Source of the DNA: Gloeomargarita sp. SKYB120
GTDB taxonomy: Bacteria; Cyanobacteriota; Cyanobacteriia; Gloeomargaritales; Gloeomargaritaceae
Length of the DNA: 47,657 bases
Assembly (NCBI GenBank): GCA_025062155.1
Contig: JANXAM010000019.1
Coordinates: 1-47,657, forward strand
Direction of reading: 5' to 3'
Both the position numbers and the translations under genes were made by a program. Position 1 is the stretch's first letter. The number at the start of each line of letters is the position of its first letter. Positions 7,764 to 16,365 of this stretch are shown here, piece after piece. The notes under the pieces were generated by a model. That model saw only the letters and a program-made list of their open reading frames with translations. It ran no database searches and was not told where the DNA came from.

Positions 7764-9886
7764 GTCTTCACAATCTGCGAAAAGTCCGCCAGCACCAGGG
7801 CGCTGTTGCGAATCAAACCCAGCAAGCGCAGGCGGTTTTGCCGGATGCGGGGGTCCTCATCCATCACCAGCACACTCTCGGGGCCGTCAAAAAAGCGGGC
7901 CAACACGGGGGCTATCGCCTGCAATCCCTGCACCAGTTGGTCGTAGTGGCCGGTGGCCAAGGTCTGCCGAGCTTGAGTAAGCAGGTGGCAAATCTGCTGG
8001 TAGAGTTCCTGTTCAATGGGCTGTCGGAATAGCTGCGGGTCAATCACCGCGTCGGCGTCTAGGACATCGGTGGGCAAATCCCCCTGACTGGCCAGGCGGC
8101 TGGCACGATTCACCGTCGTATAAATCGCCTGCAGCGTGCCATTTTGCCGCAGTTCTTTCAACCAGTCAGCCCGCCGGAAAAAGTCGGCGATATTGGTCAA
8201 CGTCCGGTGCATACGGCTGGGTTGGTCGGGGTCAAGCAGGGCGTTGATCAAGTCGTAATCCAACCCCTTTTCCTGCAACAGGGTGTGCAAGCGTTGCCCC
8301 AGCAGCAACCGCCACTGTTTCTCCAGCTCCACCAGGTTGAAGTGGGGGTAGTCGCTTGCCAGGATGGTCGTCATGGTGTGGAACAGGTCCTGCAAATCCA
8401 GGGGATAGGTTGGGTAAATAGCTGCGGCGATGAGCAGGATACTGCGGGCCGCTCGCCGGAGTGCAAACGGGTCAGACGAGCCTGTCGGCACCAGCCCCAC
8501 CGCCAGGATGCCCACAACCGTGTCCAGACGGTCCGCCAGCGCGACCCACTGGCCGACGAGGGTGCTGGGCAACTCCTGGTAATGTTCGGCGATGGCTTGG
8601 GCCACCGCAGCATTCTCGCCCGTCTGCGCCGCGTAGTGACCCCCCATCACTCCCTGTAACTCGCTAAACTCCCCCACCATCTGGGTAACCAGGTCAGCTT
8701 TGCACAAGTATGCGGCGCGCAGGATGTCCTGGCGGGTCTGGTCGGGGTAATTGGTCGCCGGTAACACGGTTTGCAGCAGCTGTTCGAGGCGCTGGACCTT
8801 GCGCAAGACCGACCCCAATTGCTCCTGGAAGGTGACGCTGGCTAGCTGCGGGACATAAGCAGCCAACGGTTGGCGCAAATCAGCGTCGTAAAAGAAACGC
8901 GCATCCGCTAGCCGCGCCCGCAACACCCGCTCATTCCCCTGGCGGATCGTCTCGGCGCAGTTGGGGTGGCCGTTGCTGAGGGCGATGAAGTAGGGCAACA
9001 ACTCCCCTTGGGCGTTCACCACCGGAAAGTAGCGCTGGTGATGGGTCATGACGGTGGTGATCACGGCGGCAGGCAGTTGCAAAAAGGTTGGGTCAAAGGT
9101 GCCTAGCAGACCCGTGGGCCACTCCGTAAGGTGGGTAACTTCGGCTAGCAATGCTGGGGGCATCTGGGCGTGACCGCCAGGCGGCAACACCCGCTCAATT
9201 TCTTGGCGAATCCGGGCTTGACGAGCACCCACATCCGGTTCTACGCCCGCCTGGCGCAGGCAATCCAGGTAGCTCTCGGCGCGGGGAATCACAACCGGTT
9301 CCGGATGCAGCACCCGATGCCCACGGCTGACACGGTCGGCATGCAGCGTCTCGGACCCATTTGCAAGGGTCACGGGCAACACCTGGTCACCCCAGAGCGC
9401 TACCAGCCAGCGGATTGGACGGGAGAATTTCACTGGACCATCTCCCCACCGCATAAACCGCGCCCCCGTCAGCTGTTGCCACCACTGGGGAATCAATTCC
9501 GTCAGCAGGTCGGGCGCCGAACGTCCAGGGCGCGTCTGCACGAGATAGACAAAAGGGCCTTTGGGGGTGTCCCGCACCTGCACATCGGTTAGGTGGGCCT
9601 GCCGTGCGCGCAAGAACCCCAGAAGCGCTGGGGTCGGCTCTCCATTGTGGTAAGCTGCCTGGACGGACGGGCCTTTGATTTCCACCTGCTGGTCTGGTTG
9701 GCGCTCCGGGACGTTGCGCAAGTACACCGCCAGGCGGCGGGGCGTGCCGTAGTAATGGATAGCTTGGGGCTTTAGCTGCACCGCTTCTAAACTGGCTGGA
9801 ATCAACGTCTGCCATTGCGCCAGCGCCTCGCCGACAAAATCCGCCGGCAATTCCTCTGTCCCTAATTCCCACAGGCAATCGGTCAT
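7760..9886 (-). CDS. glyS: Glycine--tRNA ligase beta subunit
   Basis: Beta subunit of the bacterial alpha2-beta2 glycyl-tRNA synthetase. It carries tRNA-binding functions while the alpha subunit activates glycine. The 708-residue protein opens with LWELGTEELPADFV, the characteristic GlyS start, and contains RWLVALWGD, VTHLTEWP and MTHHQRYFP, all strongly conserved. The C-terminal part (LKELRQNG through DPRIRQNRLRLLG) is the anticodon-binding-like domain. glyQ is not in the window. It starts with ATG at 9886 and its stop overlaps the murD start. Confidence 0.96.
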   Translation of the reverse strand: MTDCLWELGTEELPADFVGEALAQWQTLIPASLEAVQLKPQAIHYYGTPRRLAVYLRNVPERQPDQQVEIKGPSVQAAYHNGEPTPALLGFLRARQAHLTDVQVRDTPKGPFVYLVQTRPGRSAPDLLTELIPQWWQQLTGARFMRWGDGPVKFSRPIRWLVALWGDQVLPVTLANGSETLHADRVSRGHRVLHPEPVVIPRAESYLDCLRQAGVEPDVGARQARIRQEIERVLPPGGHAQMPPALLAEVTHLTEWPTGLLGTFDPTFLQLPAAVITTVMTHHQRYFPVVNAQGELLPYFIALSNGHPNCAETIRQGNERVLRARLADARFFYDADLRQPLAAYVPQLASVTFQEQLGSVLRKVQRLEQLLQTVLPATNYPDQTRQDILRAAYLCKADLVTQMVGEFSELQGVMGGHYAAQTGENAAVAQAIAEHYQELPSTLVGQWVALADRLDTVVGILAVGLVPTGSSDPFALRRAARSILLIAAAIYPTYPLDLQDLFHTMTTILASDYPHFNLVELEKQWRLLLGQRLHTLLQEKGLDYDLINALLDPDQPSRMHRTLTNIADFFRRADWLKELRQNGTLQAIYTTVNRASRLASQGDLPTDVLDADAVIDPQLFRQPIEQELYQQICHLLTQARQTLATGHYDQLVQGLQAIAPVLARFFDGPESVLVMDEDPRIRQNRLRLLGLIRNSALVLADFSQIVKT

Positions 9887-9913
9887 GGCTTTAGTCTAGC
9901 GCGGGTGTGGCCC

Positions 9914-10471
9914 TCAATCCCCCAGCCAGCGCTCCAGCCGGTCTAGGAAGCTGGCCAATTTGCGCACCGCCTTTTGTTTAAGCTGCTGGAACCGCTGCTG
10001 GCGTTGCCAGGCTTGCCATTCCCGCTCGTAGGTCTCGCCTTCTTTTTGCAGGACTTGGTGCAGACGCCACCCCAGGGAAACCAGGGACGAAAAGGCCACC
10101 AGTGCCGGCAGATAGTAGGGCCAGGCCAGTCCCTGGGCCGTCCAGACCACCACGCGCCCGTCCCAAACCCAATCCAGAAATAGAAACGGCAGCGTTACCC
10201 ACACTAGTGTCACCCCCGCCTGCCGGACTTGCGCTTGCCACTGTTGCCACCGCCAGCGGTGAAAGTCCTGGCGTTGCTGCGCCAACAATTGCGCCTGTCG
10301 CCACTCCTGTTCCGCCTGGGCCAACTCCTCAGGCGTGATTCCCAGTTCCTGCGCAATTTCTTGCAACTGGGCTTGGGTCAGGGTGTCAGCAGCTTCCCCC
10401 TTCCGGGCTTGGCGAGCAATCGCCCACTGCAGAATTCCTTGGACCTCCTGCGGGCTATAGGTAGGTTGCAT
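9914..10471 (-). CDS. Membrane protein with 2TM domain and long helices
   Basis: A 185-residue protein of the small '2TM' type seen in many cyanobacteria. The N-terminal 75 residues are charged and helical (PQEVQGILQWAIARQARKG, then repeated AQ/EQ heptad-like stretches). Two hydrophobic segments follow (about 87-105 and 115-135). A basic, Gln-rich amphipathic tail (WQRQQRFQQLKQKAVRKL) closes it. The N-terminal layout, a short helical motif before the 2TM, is like SHOCT/2TM proteins. No catalytic motif is seen. The start is the ATG at 10471; a GTG one codon earlier (10474) overlaps the stop of the upstream secreted protein (TAGTG), so the pair is likely one operon. Confidence 0.65.
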   Translation of the reverse strand: MQPTYSPQEVQGILQWAIARQARKGEAADTLTQAQLQEIAQELGITPEELAQAEQEWRQAQLLAQQRQDFHRWRWQQWQAQVRQAGVTLVWVTLPFLFLDWVWDGRVVVWTAQGLAWPYYLPALVAFSSLVSLGWRLHQVLQKEGETYEREWQAWQRQQRFQQLKQKAVRKLASFLDRLERWLGD

Positions 10472-10473
10472 CA

Positions 10474-10794
10474 CTAGGGGGCGGGTTTAGGTTGCACCTC
10501 CACAGACGTGGCCGGCGGATTCAGCAGTTGCCGTTGCTTGGCCCGAAAGGCCTCTACCGCCCGTGACAGATCCCCTTGCGCGTCTTCCATAAACTCCGAC
10601 AGGCTGCGGGTGCTGGCGCGGAAAGCGGCATGGTTGATGAATTCCATCATGTTCATCAGGGGGGAGGTGGGTTCCGCCGCCGGGCCTTGGTACTCGTTTT
10701 GCCGCCGGGGTGCCAACCATTGACTGACTTGGGCGCCAGCAGGTGTACCCAGAGCCAGGACCAACCCCAACGCCAAAAGCGTCTGCCGTCCCAT
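10474..10794 (-). CDS. Small exported protein of unknown function
   Basis: 106-residue protein, not recognised. Residues 1-22 form a clear signal peptide (MGRQTLLALGLVLALGTPAGA, likely cut at AGA-Q). The mature part is polar, with a helical core (MNMMEFINHAAFRASTRSL and LSRAVEAFRAKQRQLL) and a Pro-rich end. The ATG at 10794 is preceded by a strong Shine-Dalgarno (AGGGAGG, 7 bases upstream), which decides the start over an ATG 66 bases further upstream. It is followed without a gap by the 2TM protein, so a shared envelope role is possible but only inferred. Confidence 0.6.
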   Translation of the reverse strand: MGRQTLLALGLVLALGTPAGAQVSQWLAPRRQNEYQGPAAEPTSPLMNMMEFINHAAFRASTRSLSEFMEDAQGDLSRAVEAFRAKQRQLLNPPATSVEVQPKPAP

Positions 10795-10943
10795 GGTGTC
10801 GCCTCCCTTGCACTGCGCTACTAACAGTTTATACGCATGGTTGTGGTGGTTGGTTGACACCTCCAGAAGGTTGGACTACTTTGAAAGAGTGGCAGTTCCG
10901 GCTGCCGGTACACCTAGTTTTTCAGGAGAACTTATGGATGGGG

Positions 10944-11121
10944 CTGACGGCAGTAGTTACCTGGTAGAGCGGTCTTGCTGGGTAAAACTGTAGTGGTCTC
11001 TACTCCTGCCGTGTTCAGTTTGTGAATTGATGGATTTGCCGCTGGGACTAGGTTCTTAGTGCCCCTAGGTTTATCCGCCATCACCGCTGAGCAGGGCAGG
11101 CTAGACGCAAGCGGTTGATGG
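10944..11121 (+). ncRNA. Candidate structured leader RNA upstream of mgtE (family unknown)
   Basis: No gene was found between 10861 and 11278. Inspection shows nested pairing: CTGA (10944-10947) with TCAG (11015-11018), CGGCAG (10948-10953) with CTGCCG (11006-11011), and inside them GTAGAG (10964-10969) with CTCTAC (10998-11003). Downstream, CCATCACCGCT (11078-11088) can pair with AGCGG (11110-11114) and TGATGG (11116-11121), with one bulged T. CTAGG/CCTAG (11048-11052/11064-11068) form a further stem. The 8-mer TTGATGGA occurs at 11027-11034 and again at 11115-11122, and either copy can pair with the CCATC at 11078-11082. I could not match it to tmRNA, 6S, RNase P, M-box or c-di-AMP riboswitch consensus. 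Confidence 0.4.
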
Positions 11122-11278
11122 AGGTAAGCCATGCCCAAACTGTAATGGTCGTTCCCTCATTATCAGGCTCACCCGACTGAGTGGGTCGCAGGGAGCAGCT
11201 TTCTTTTGCAAATGGCTGATGGCGACGAAGCACTTGTCATCGGCAGTGTCCCACCTGGCTTGGAAGGAAGTAGTCATC

Positions 11279-12655
11279 ATGGCGCGGTATCCCTTGGATG
11301 ATTTACTGGCGTATCCCAAAGCCTTTGGCGCGGCAAAGCGCACAGCCAATCAGTTGGATACGGTGGAACTATTGCGTTTGCTGCGGGAATTGCCACCACG
11401 AAAGCAAATATTGGCCTTTCGGATGCTGGAAAAAGACCGGGCAATTGCCGTGTTTGAGGCATTGACACCAGAGGAACAGGCGGAATTGGTCCATCGGATG
11501 ACCGACCCGGAAATTGCGGCATTTCTGGAAGCCCTGGAACCCGATCAACGGGTGCGGTTATTTGAAGAATTGCCCGCCAAGGTGACGAAGCGATTGCTCC
11601 AGCAATTGAGCGAAGAATCGCGCCGGGCCGTGAATTTGCTCTTGGGTTATCCCGAAAATAGCGTGGGGCGGCGGATGAATCTACGTTATTTGGCCCTACG
11701 AGATCATTTCACAGTAGAACAGGCCATTCAGGCGATTCGCGATTCCGGTTTACCGGATGAAGAACTCAATATCCTGTTCGTGATCGATGCCGAGCGCTTT
11801 TACCAAGGTTTCCTTCGCCCGACGCAGTTGATGAAGGCCGACCCGCAAACCCTAGTTGGTACCCTTGCCCAGGGGCGGGATATCGCCATCACGGTGACAA
11901 TGCCGGAGTTGCTCGCAGCGAAACGCCTCAAGGAACTTGACTTGCCTGCGATTCCGGTCGTGGATAGCGAGGGCCGTTTGGTAGGGGATTTGTGCTTCGA
12001 TGATGTGCTGGATTTGATCGAAGCAGAAGCCACCGGCGCGATGCTGACCAAGGCAGGGGTTGGGAATCTGCTCGAGCGTGACCAGGGCTGGAGTGAACGG
12101 CTGGTGCAGGGACCCATCCGCTACGCCATTCAATTGCGCATTGTTTGCCTAGTCATCACCCTGATCGGGGGGATGCTGGTCGGCGCTGTCGTCCAAACCT
12201 TTGAGGAGGTCTTGGAGGCGGTTGTAGCTGTGGCGGTGTTTATCCCAGTGGTCATGGACATGGGGGGCAATGTGGGCACCCAGTCCACCACCATCTTCGC
12301 GCGAGGGCTGGCGTGGGGGCACATTGATATTCGTCGCTACGGGAGTTACCTGCTGCGGGAGTTGCGCATCGGGGCGGCGATGGGCGCAATTCTTGGGGTA
12401 GCCGCAGGTTTGATTGCCTGGTTATGGCAAGGGATACCTAACGGCGTGCCGCAACTGGGCCTGGCGGTAGGCTTGACCATGTTTATCGTGCTCACGCTGG
12501 CAGCAGTGATAGGAGCGTTCTTGCCTTGGTTGTTATTGAAGCTTGGCTTTGACCATGGCCCGGCCTCCGACCCCTTCGTCACTACCATCAAGGACTTCAC
12601 GGGGTTACTGCTCTACTTCTTGCTGGTGAGTTGGCTGTTGGGTATCCAAGTATGA
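11279..12655 (+). CDS. mgtE: MgtE-family magnesium transporter
   Basis: Homodimeric Mg2+ channel/transporter of the inner membrane, 458 residues. In order: an alpha-superhelical N domain (leucine-rich, LRELPPRKQILAFRML through LLGYPENSVGRRM); two CBS domains (the second with PVVDSEGRLVGDLCFDDVLDLIEAE); a connecting helix; and five hydrophobic segments from about residue 285. The signature VVMDMGGNVGTQS in TM2-3 and the acidic pore-lining residues are present. In known MgtE the cytosolic domains sense Mg2+ and gate the pore. The start is the ATG at 11279 (MARYPLDDLL); an upstream in-frame start at 11219 would add 20 unconserved residues. The ATGA overlap with mgtC makes a magnesium operon. Confidence 0.92.
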   Translation: MARYPLDDLLAYPKAFGAAKRTANQLDTVELLRLLRELPPRKQILAFRMLEKDRAIAVFEALTPEEQAELVHRMTDPEIAAFLEALEPDQRVRLFEELPAKVTKRLLQQLSEESRRAVNLLLGYPENSVGRRMNLRYLALRDHFTVEQAIQAIRDSGLPDEELNILFVIDAERFYQGFLRPTQLMKADPQTLVGTLAQGRDIAITVTMPELLAAKRLKELDLPAIPVVDSEGRLVGDLCFDDVLDLIEAEATGAMLTKAGVGNLLERDQGWSERLVQGPIRYAIQLRIVCLVITLIGGMLVGAVVQTFEEVLEAVVAVAVFIPVVMDMGGNVGTQSTTIFARGLAWGHIDIRRYGSYLLRELRIGAAMGAILGVAAGLIAWLWQGIPNGVPQLGLAVGLTMFIVLTLAAVIGAFLPWLLLKLGFDHGPASDPFVTTIKDFTGLLLYFLLVSWLLGIQV

Positions 12656-13356
12656 CGTTGACCGAGTTCACCATACGCTTGGCGGTGGCCTTTTTGCTGG
12701 GGTCGGCTCTAGGGTTGGAGCGACAATGGCGGCAACGCATGGCGGGCTTGCGCACCAATACCCTGGTGGCGACAGGAGCGGCCCTGTTTGTGATGCTTTC
12801 GGCGTTGATCCCTGGCGATGCCAGTCCTACGCGAATTGCCGCTCAGGTGGTCTCGGGCATCGGGTTCTTGGGCGGGGGCGTGATCCTGCGCGAAGGCTTG
12901 ACCGTGCGGGGGTTAAACACGGCAGCCACTCTCTGGTGCGCCGCAGCGGTGGGGTCCCTAGCCGGTGCGGGACTGCTGTCCCAGGCAACCGTTGGGGCGA
13001 TTGCTGTGCTGATTGCCAATCTCGTCCTGCGACCCCTGGGCCATCGCATCAACCAACAGCCGCTCAAGGGTACCGAGGTAGAGTTGGTCTATCGCTGCGA
13101 AGTGACTTGCCGCGCCGAGAGTGAAGCCCACGTTCGCGCTCTGTTGCTCCAGGCGATGGCGGCGGAGGGCAAACTGCGGTTGCGGTCTCTGGCGAGCGAA
13201 GACCTAGAGGACAAACCCGACCGGGTAAGCGTCGAAGCGGAACTGGTGACCCAGGAGCGCAACGATGGGTTCCTGGAACAGCTCGTGAGTCGTTTAAGTT
13301 TGGAGCCGGGTGTCACCTCCGTTCGCTGGCGCATCACCGAGCAGGAATTTGGCTGA
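12652..13356 (+). CDS. mgtC: MgtC/SapB family membrane protein
   Basis: 234-residue MgtC-family protein. The N-terminal half has four to five hydrophobic segments with the signature GSALGLERQWRQRMAGLRTN, SGIGFLGGGVIL and VRGLNTAATLW. The C-terminal 95 residues form a soluble ACT-like domain (VELVYRCEVTC through VTSVRWRITE). In Salmonella MgtC aids growth at low Mg2+ and modulates the F-ATP synthase rather than carrying Mg2+; the role in cyanobacteria is not established. The ATG at 12652 overlaps the mgtE stop, so it is co-translated with the Mg2+ transporter, which supports a magnesium-homeostasis job. Confidence 0.9.
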   Translation: MTLTEFTIRLAVAFLLGSALGLERQWRQRMAGLRTNTLVATGAALFVMLSALIPGDASPTRIAAQVVSGIGFLGGGVILREGLTVRGLNTAATLWCAAAVGSLAGAGLLSQATVGAIAVLIANLVLRPLGHRINQQPLKGTEVELVYRCEVTCRAESEAHVRALLLQAMAAEGKLRLRSLASEDLEDKPDRVSVEAELVTQERNDGFLEQLVSRLSLEPGVTSVRWRITEQEFG

Positions 13357-13521
13357 TGTAGCCAAGCTGGTTGAGCTTGCCAGGGAGAGGACAGGAAAAC
13401 CAGGGACGCAGCTTTGCCCTGCTAGATGGCTCAGCTACACTCTACGACCCAGGGACAGAATCCTGGGAATTGGCCCACAACCTATCTATACTGGGAATTG
13501 AGTCGCTGGGAGGTCCTGCCC

Positions 13522-14703
13522 ATGTCCATGATTGAAACCCGTACTGAACCGATGGTGGTCAATTTCGGGCCGCATCACCCTTCCATGCATGGGGTTTTGC
13601 GGTTGATGGTCACCTTGGACGGGGAGAATGTGATTGACTGCGAGCCGGTGTTGGGGTACCTGCACCGCTCGATGGAGAAAATTGCCGAAAACCGGACGAT
13701 TGTGCAGTACTTGCCCTATGTCACCCGCTGGGACTACCTGGCGACGATGTTTACCGAGGCGATTACGGTGAACGCGCCGGAAAAGCTGGCGGATATTCCG
13801 GTACCGAAGCGGGCTAGCTATATCCGGGTCATCATGCTGGAACTGAGCCGGATCGCTTCCCACCTGCTGTGGCTAGGGCCGTTTTTGGCTGACATTGGGG
13901 CGCAGACGCCATTTTTCTACATCTTCCGCGAGCGGGAGATGATCTACGACCTGTTTGAGGCGGCCACCGGCATGCGCATGATGCACAACTATTTCCGGGT
14001 CGGGGGCGTCGCTGCGGATCTCCCCTACGGCTGGGTGGACAAGTGTGAAGACTTCTGCCGGTATTTCCTGCCCAAGGTGGACGAGTACGAGCGATTGATC
14101 ACGGATAACCCCATCTTTCGCAAGCGGGTGCAGGGCGTGGGGGTGCTCTCGCGGGAAGATGCCATCAACTGGGGGATGTCAGGTCCCATGCTGCGGGCGT
14201 CCGGCGTGAAGTGGGACCTGCGGAAGGTGGACCACTACGAGTGCTACGACGATTTTGATTGGGAAGTGCAGTGGGCCACGGATGGGGATTGCTTTGCCCG
14301 CTACATGGTGCGCATCGGGGAAATGCGGGAATCGGCCAAGATTATCCTGCAGGCGCTGAAGGGGCTGCCGGGCGGTCCCTACGAAAACCTCGAGGCCAAA
14401 CGGATGGCGGAGGGGCCAAAATCGGAGTGGAATGGGTTTGACTACCAATTTGTGAGTAAAAAGCCGTCGCCCACGTTCAAGATTCCCAAGGGGGAACACT
14501 ACGTGCGGGTGGAAGCGCCCAAAGGGGAGCTAGGTGTCTATATCATCGGCGACGACAGCCCATTTCCCTGGCGCTGGAAGATTCGGCCACCAGGATTTGT
14601 CAACCTGCAGGTGTTGCCCCAGTTGGTGCGGGGGATGAAAGTAGCGGACATCATGGCCATCCTAGGGAGCGTGGACATCATCATGGGTGAGGTAGACCGC
14701 TAA
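13522..14703 (+). CDS. ndhH: NAD(P)H-quinone oxidoreductase (NDH-1) subunit H
   Basis: 49-kDa-type subunit of the cyanobacterial NDH-1 complex, which drives cyclic electron flow and respiration at the thylakoid membrane; it forms part of the quinone pocket. 393 residues, the usual length. It has the N-terminal [41 protein letters not shown]-like VQGVGVLS and the invariant end [11 protein letters not shown]. The start is the ATG at 13522, with GGGAGG 8 bases upstream. The frame is open before that, but the extra residues are not conserved. Its stop overlaps the ndhA ATG by one base (TAATG). Confidence 0.97.
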   Translation: MSMIETRTEPMVVNFGPHHPSMHGVLRLMVTLDGENVIDCEPVLGYLHRSMEKIAENRTIVQYLPYVTRWDYLATMFTEAITVNAPEKLADIPVPKRASYIRVIMLELSRIASHLLWLGPFLADIGAQTPFFYIFREREMIYDLFEAATGMRMMHNYFRVGGVAADLPYGWVDKCEDFCRYFLPKVDEYERLITDNPIFRKRVQGVGVLSREDAINWGMSGPMLRASGVKWDLRKVDHYECYDDFDWEVQWATDGDCFARYMVRIGEMRESAKIILQALKGLPGGPYENLEAKRMAEGPKSEWNGFDYQFVSKKPSPTFKIPKGEHYVRVEAPKGELGVYIIGDDSPFPWRWKIRPPGFVNLQVLPQLVRGMKVADIMAILGSVDIIMGEVDR

Positions 14704-15821
14704 TGGCGACAGGAATTGATTTGCAGCAGTCGTTTGTGCAGTTTTGGGAAGGGGTGGGTCTGACGCCGGGAGTTGCCAAGGCGCTATGGATGCCCCTGCC
14801 TATGATTTCAGTGCTGACTTTTGCCACGCTCTGGGCGCTGGTGGCCACGTGGTTGGAGCGGAAAATCTCGGCGGCGGTGCAGCAGCGGATTGGTCCAGAG
14901 TACGCCGGGCCGCTGGGGATGTTGATCCCGCTGGCGGACGTAGTGAAGTTGCTGGTCAAAGAAAATGTGCGACCGGGGAAGGCGGACCCTTGGTTGTTCA
15001 CGTTGGGGCCGGTCGTGGTAGTAATGTCGGTGCTGCTGGCCTACATCATCGTGCCCTTTGGTCAGAACCTGGTAATCACCGATTTGGGGGTTGGTATTTT
15101 CCTGTGGATTGCCATTTCCAGCATTGCTCCCATTGGCCTGTTGATGGCGGGGTACGGCTCGAACAACAAGTATTCGCTGCTGGGGGGCTTGCGGGCGGCG
15201 GCCCAGTCTATTAGCTATGAGGTGCCCCTGGCGCTGGCAGTGCTGGCGGTGGCGATGATGTCTAACAGCCTGAGTACTGTGGACATCGTCGAGCAGCAGA
15301 CGGGTTATGGGATCTTGGGCTGGAACGTGTGGCGGCAACCGGTGGGGTTTGTGATTTTCTGGATTGCAGCGCTGGCAGAATGCGAACGATTGCCCTTCGA
15401 CCTGCCGGAGGCAGAAGAGGAACTGGTAGCTGGTTATCAGACGGAATACTCGGCGGTTAATTTCATGCTGTTTTATGCGGCTTCGTACCTGAATCTGGTG
15501 CTGTCGTGCCTGCTGGTGGCGGTGCTATATCTAGGTGGCTGGGAGTCACCTATTTCGATTGAAGCCTTGGCCGCCTGGCTCAACTTGAGCCTGGAAAATC
15601 CCTTGGTGCAGGTCATCGCAGGGATGATTGGGATTACGATGGTCCTGATCAAGGCCTACTTCATGCTGTTTTTGGCCATCCTGTTGCGCTGGACGGTGCC
15701 GCGGGTGCGGATTGATCAGTTGTTGGATTTGGGGTGGAAGTTTTTGCTGCCAGTGGGATTGGCGAATTTGCTGGTCACGGCGGCGTTGAAATTGGCGTTT
15801 CCAAGTGTGTTTGGCGGCTAA
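14703..15821 (+). CDS. ndhA: NAD(P)H-quinone oxidoreductase (NDH-1) subunit 1
   Basis: Membrane subunit of NDH-1 (NuoH homologue) that joins the peripheral and membrane arms and lines the quinone channel. 372 residues with about eight membrane segments. Conserved blocks are [21 protein letters not shown], the loop-3 [42 protein letters not shown] and the C-terminal [15 protein letters not shown]. It directly overlaps ndhH. In most cyanobacteria ndhA is followed by ndhI-ndhG-ndhE; here the next gene is an IscA-like protein and none of those three is in the window. Confidence 0.97.
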   Translation: MATGIDLQQSFVQFWEGVGLTPGVAKALWMPLPMISVLTFATLWALVATWLERKISAAVQQRIGPEYAGPLGMLIPLADVVKLLVKENVRPGKADPWLFTLGPVVVVMSVLLAYIIVPFGQNLVITDLGVGIFLWIAISSIAPIGLLMAGYGSNNKYSLLGGLRAAAQSISYEVPLALAVLAVAMMSNSLSTVDIVEQQTGYGILGWNVWRQPVGFVIFWIAALAECERLPFDLPEAEEELVAGYQTEYSAVNFMLFYAASYLNLVLSCLLVAVLYLGGWESPISIEALAAWLNLSLENPLVQVIAGMIGITMVLIKAYFMLFLAILLRWTVPRVRIDQLLDLGWKFLLPVGLANLLVTAALKLAFPSVFGG

Positions 15822-15836
15822 CAGGAGGGAGGGTCT

Positions 15837-16181
15837 ATGTCGGAAACGCGGCGGGGCATTTTAATTACACCGGCGGCCATGCAACACCTGCAACAGCTGC
15901 GAGCGCAAAAGGGAGAAGACCTGTGCCTGCGAGTCGGTGTGCGCCAAGGCGGTTGCTCTGGGATGTCCTACATGATGGACTTTGAACGTCCCGAAAACAT
16001 TCGCCCCGACGACGAGGTGTTTGAGCAGGATGGGTTGACAATTGTGTGTGACCGGCGCAGCCTGCTCTACATCTACGGCATGGCGTTGGACTATAGTGAT
16101 GCGTTGATTGGTGGCGGGTTTCAGTTCACCAACCCCAACGCCACCCAGACCTGTGGATGCGGCAAATCCTTTAGCGTCTAG
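15837..16181 (+). CDS. A-type iron-sulfur cluster carrier (IscA/SufA-like)
   Basis: Small scaffold/carrier that hands Fe-S clusters to target proteins. 114 residues with the three A-type cysteines in GGCSGMSY (C40) and TCGCGKSF (C106, C108). ITPAAMQHLQQL and the FTNPNATQTC block are also typical. It lies 15 bases after ndhA with a good Shine-Dalgarno (GGAGGGAGG), so it is probably co-transcribed with ndhH-ndhA. NDH-1 contains Fe-S clusters, so delivery to that complex is an attractive but unproven idea. IscA, SufA and ErpA types cannot be told apart here. Confidence 0.93.
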   Translation: MSETRRGILITPAAMQHLQQLRAQKGEDLCLRVGVRQGGCSGMSYMMDFERPENIRPDDEVFEQDGLTIVCDRRSLLYIYGMALDYSDALIGGGFQFTNPNATQTCGCGKSFSV

Positions 16182-16186
16182 GCGTC

Positions 16187-16288
16187 ATGCGCTGGTTTCA
16201 GAACTGGACCTTTGATGACTGGATGAACCATGTGTTGTTCTTTGGTTCAGTTCTATGGCTAAGCCATTTCTGCTTGTCATGCCTTTAG
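16187..16288 (+). CDS. Possible small ORF after iscA (33 residues)
   Basis: A short open frame begins 5 bases after the IscA stop and would encode a Trp/Phe-rich peptide with one hydrophobic stretch (HVLFFGSVLWLSHFCL). There is no strong Shine-Dalgarno and I do not recognise it. It sits at the border of decayed DNA, so it may be the end of an older gene or chance. It is listed because the reading continues directly from an expressed operon. Confidence 0.2.
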   Translation: MRWFQNWTFDDWMNHVLFFGSVLWLSHFCLSCL

Positions 16289-16310
16289 GACGGCAGGGTA
16301 TAACTCTGCC

Positions 16311-16360
16311 TTGGGTTTTCCTACCATCGACCTGACAAACTAAAGGGGCTTAGCTGTATT
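16311..16360 (+). repeat. ~50-bp repeated element, copy A
   Basis: TTGGGTTTTC, then about 10 variable bases, CTGACAAACTAAAG, four variable bases, CTTAGCT and TAT. The same order recurs at 18082-18130, on the other side of trpF. Inside it CTAA and TTAG can pair around a six-base loop, with ACA/TGT outside, and in this copy a run of T follows the hairpin. It may be a mobile-element end or a terminator-like module. It lies just before the Uma2 pseudogene. Confidence 0.5.
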
Positions 16361-16365
16361 TTTTT

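Noticed and set aside
10961-10970. GGTAGAGC, like a tRNA D-arm
   Set aside because: No acceptor stem, anticodon arm or T-loop at proper distances; it is part of the leader stem.
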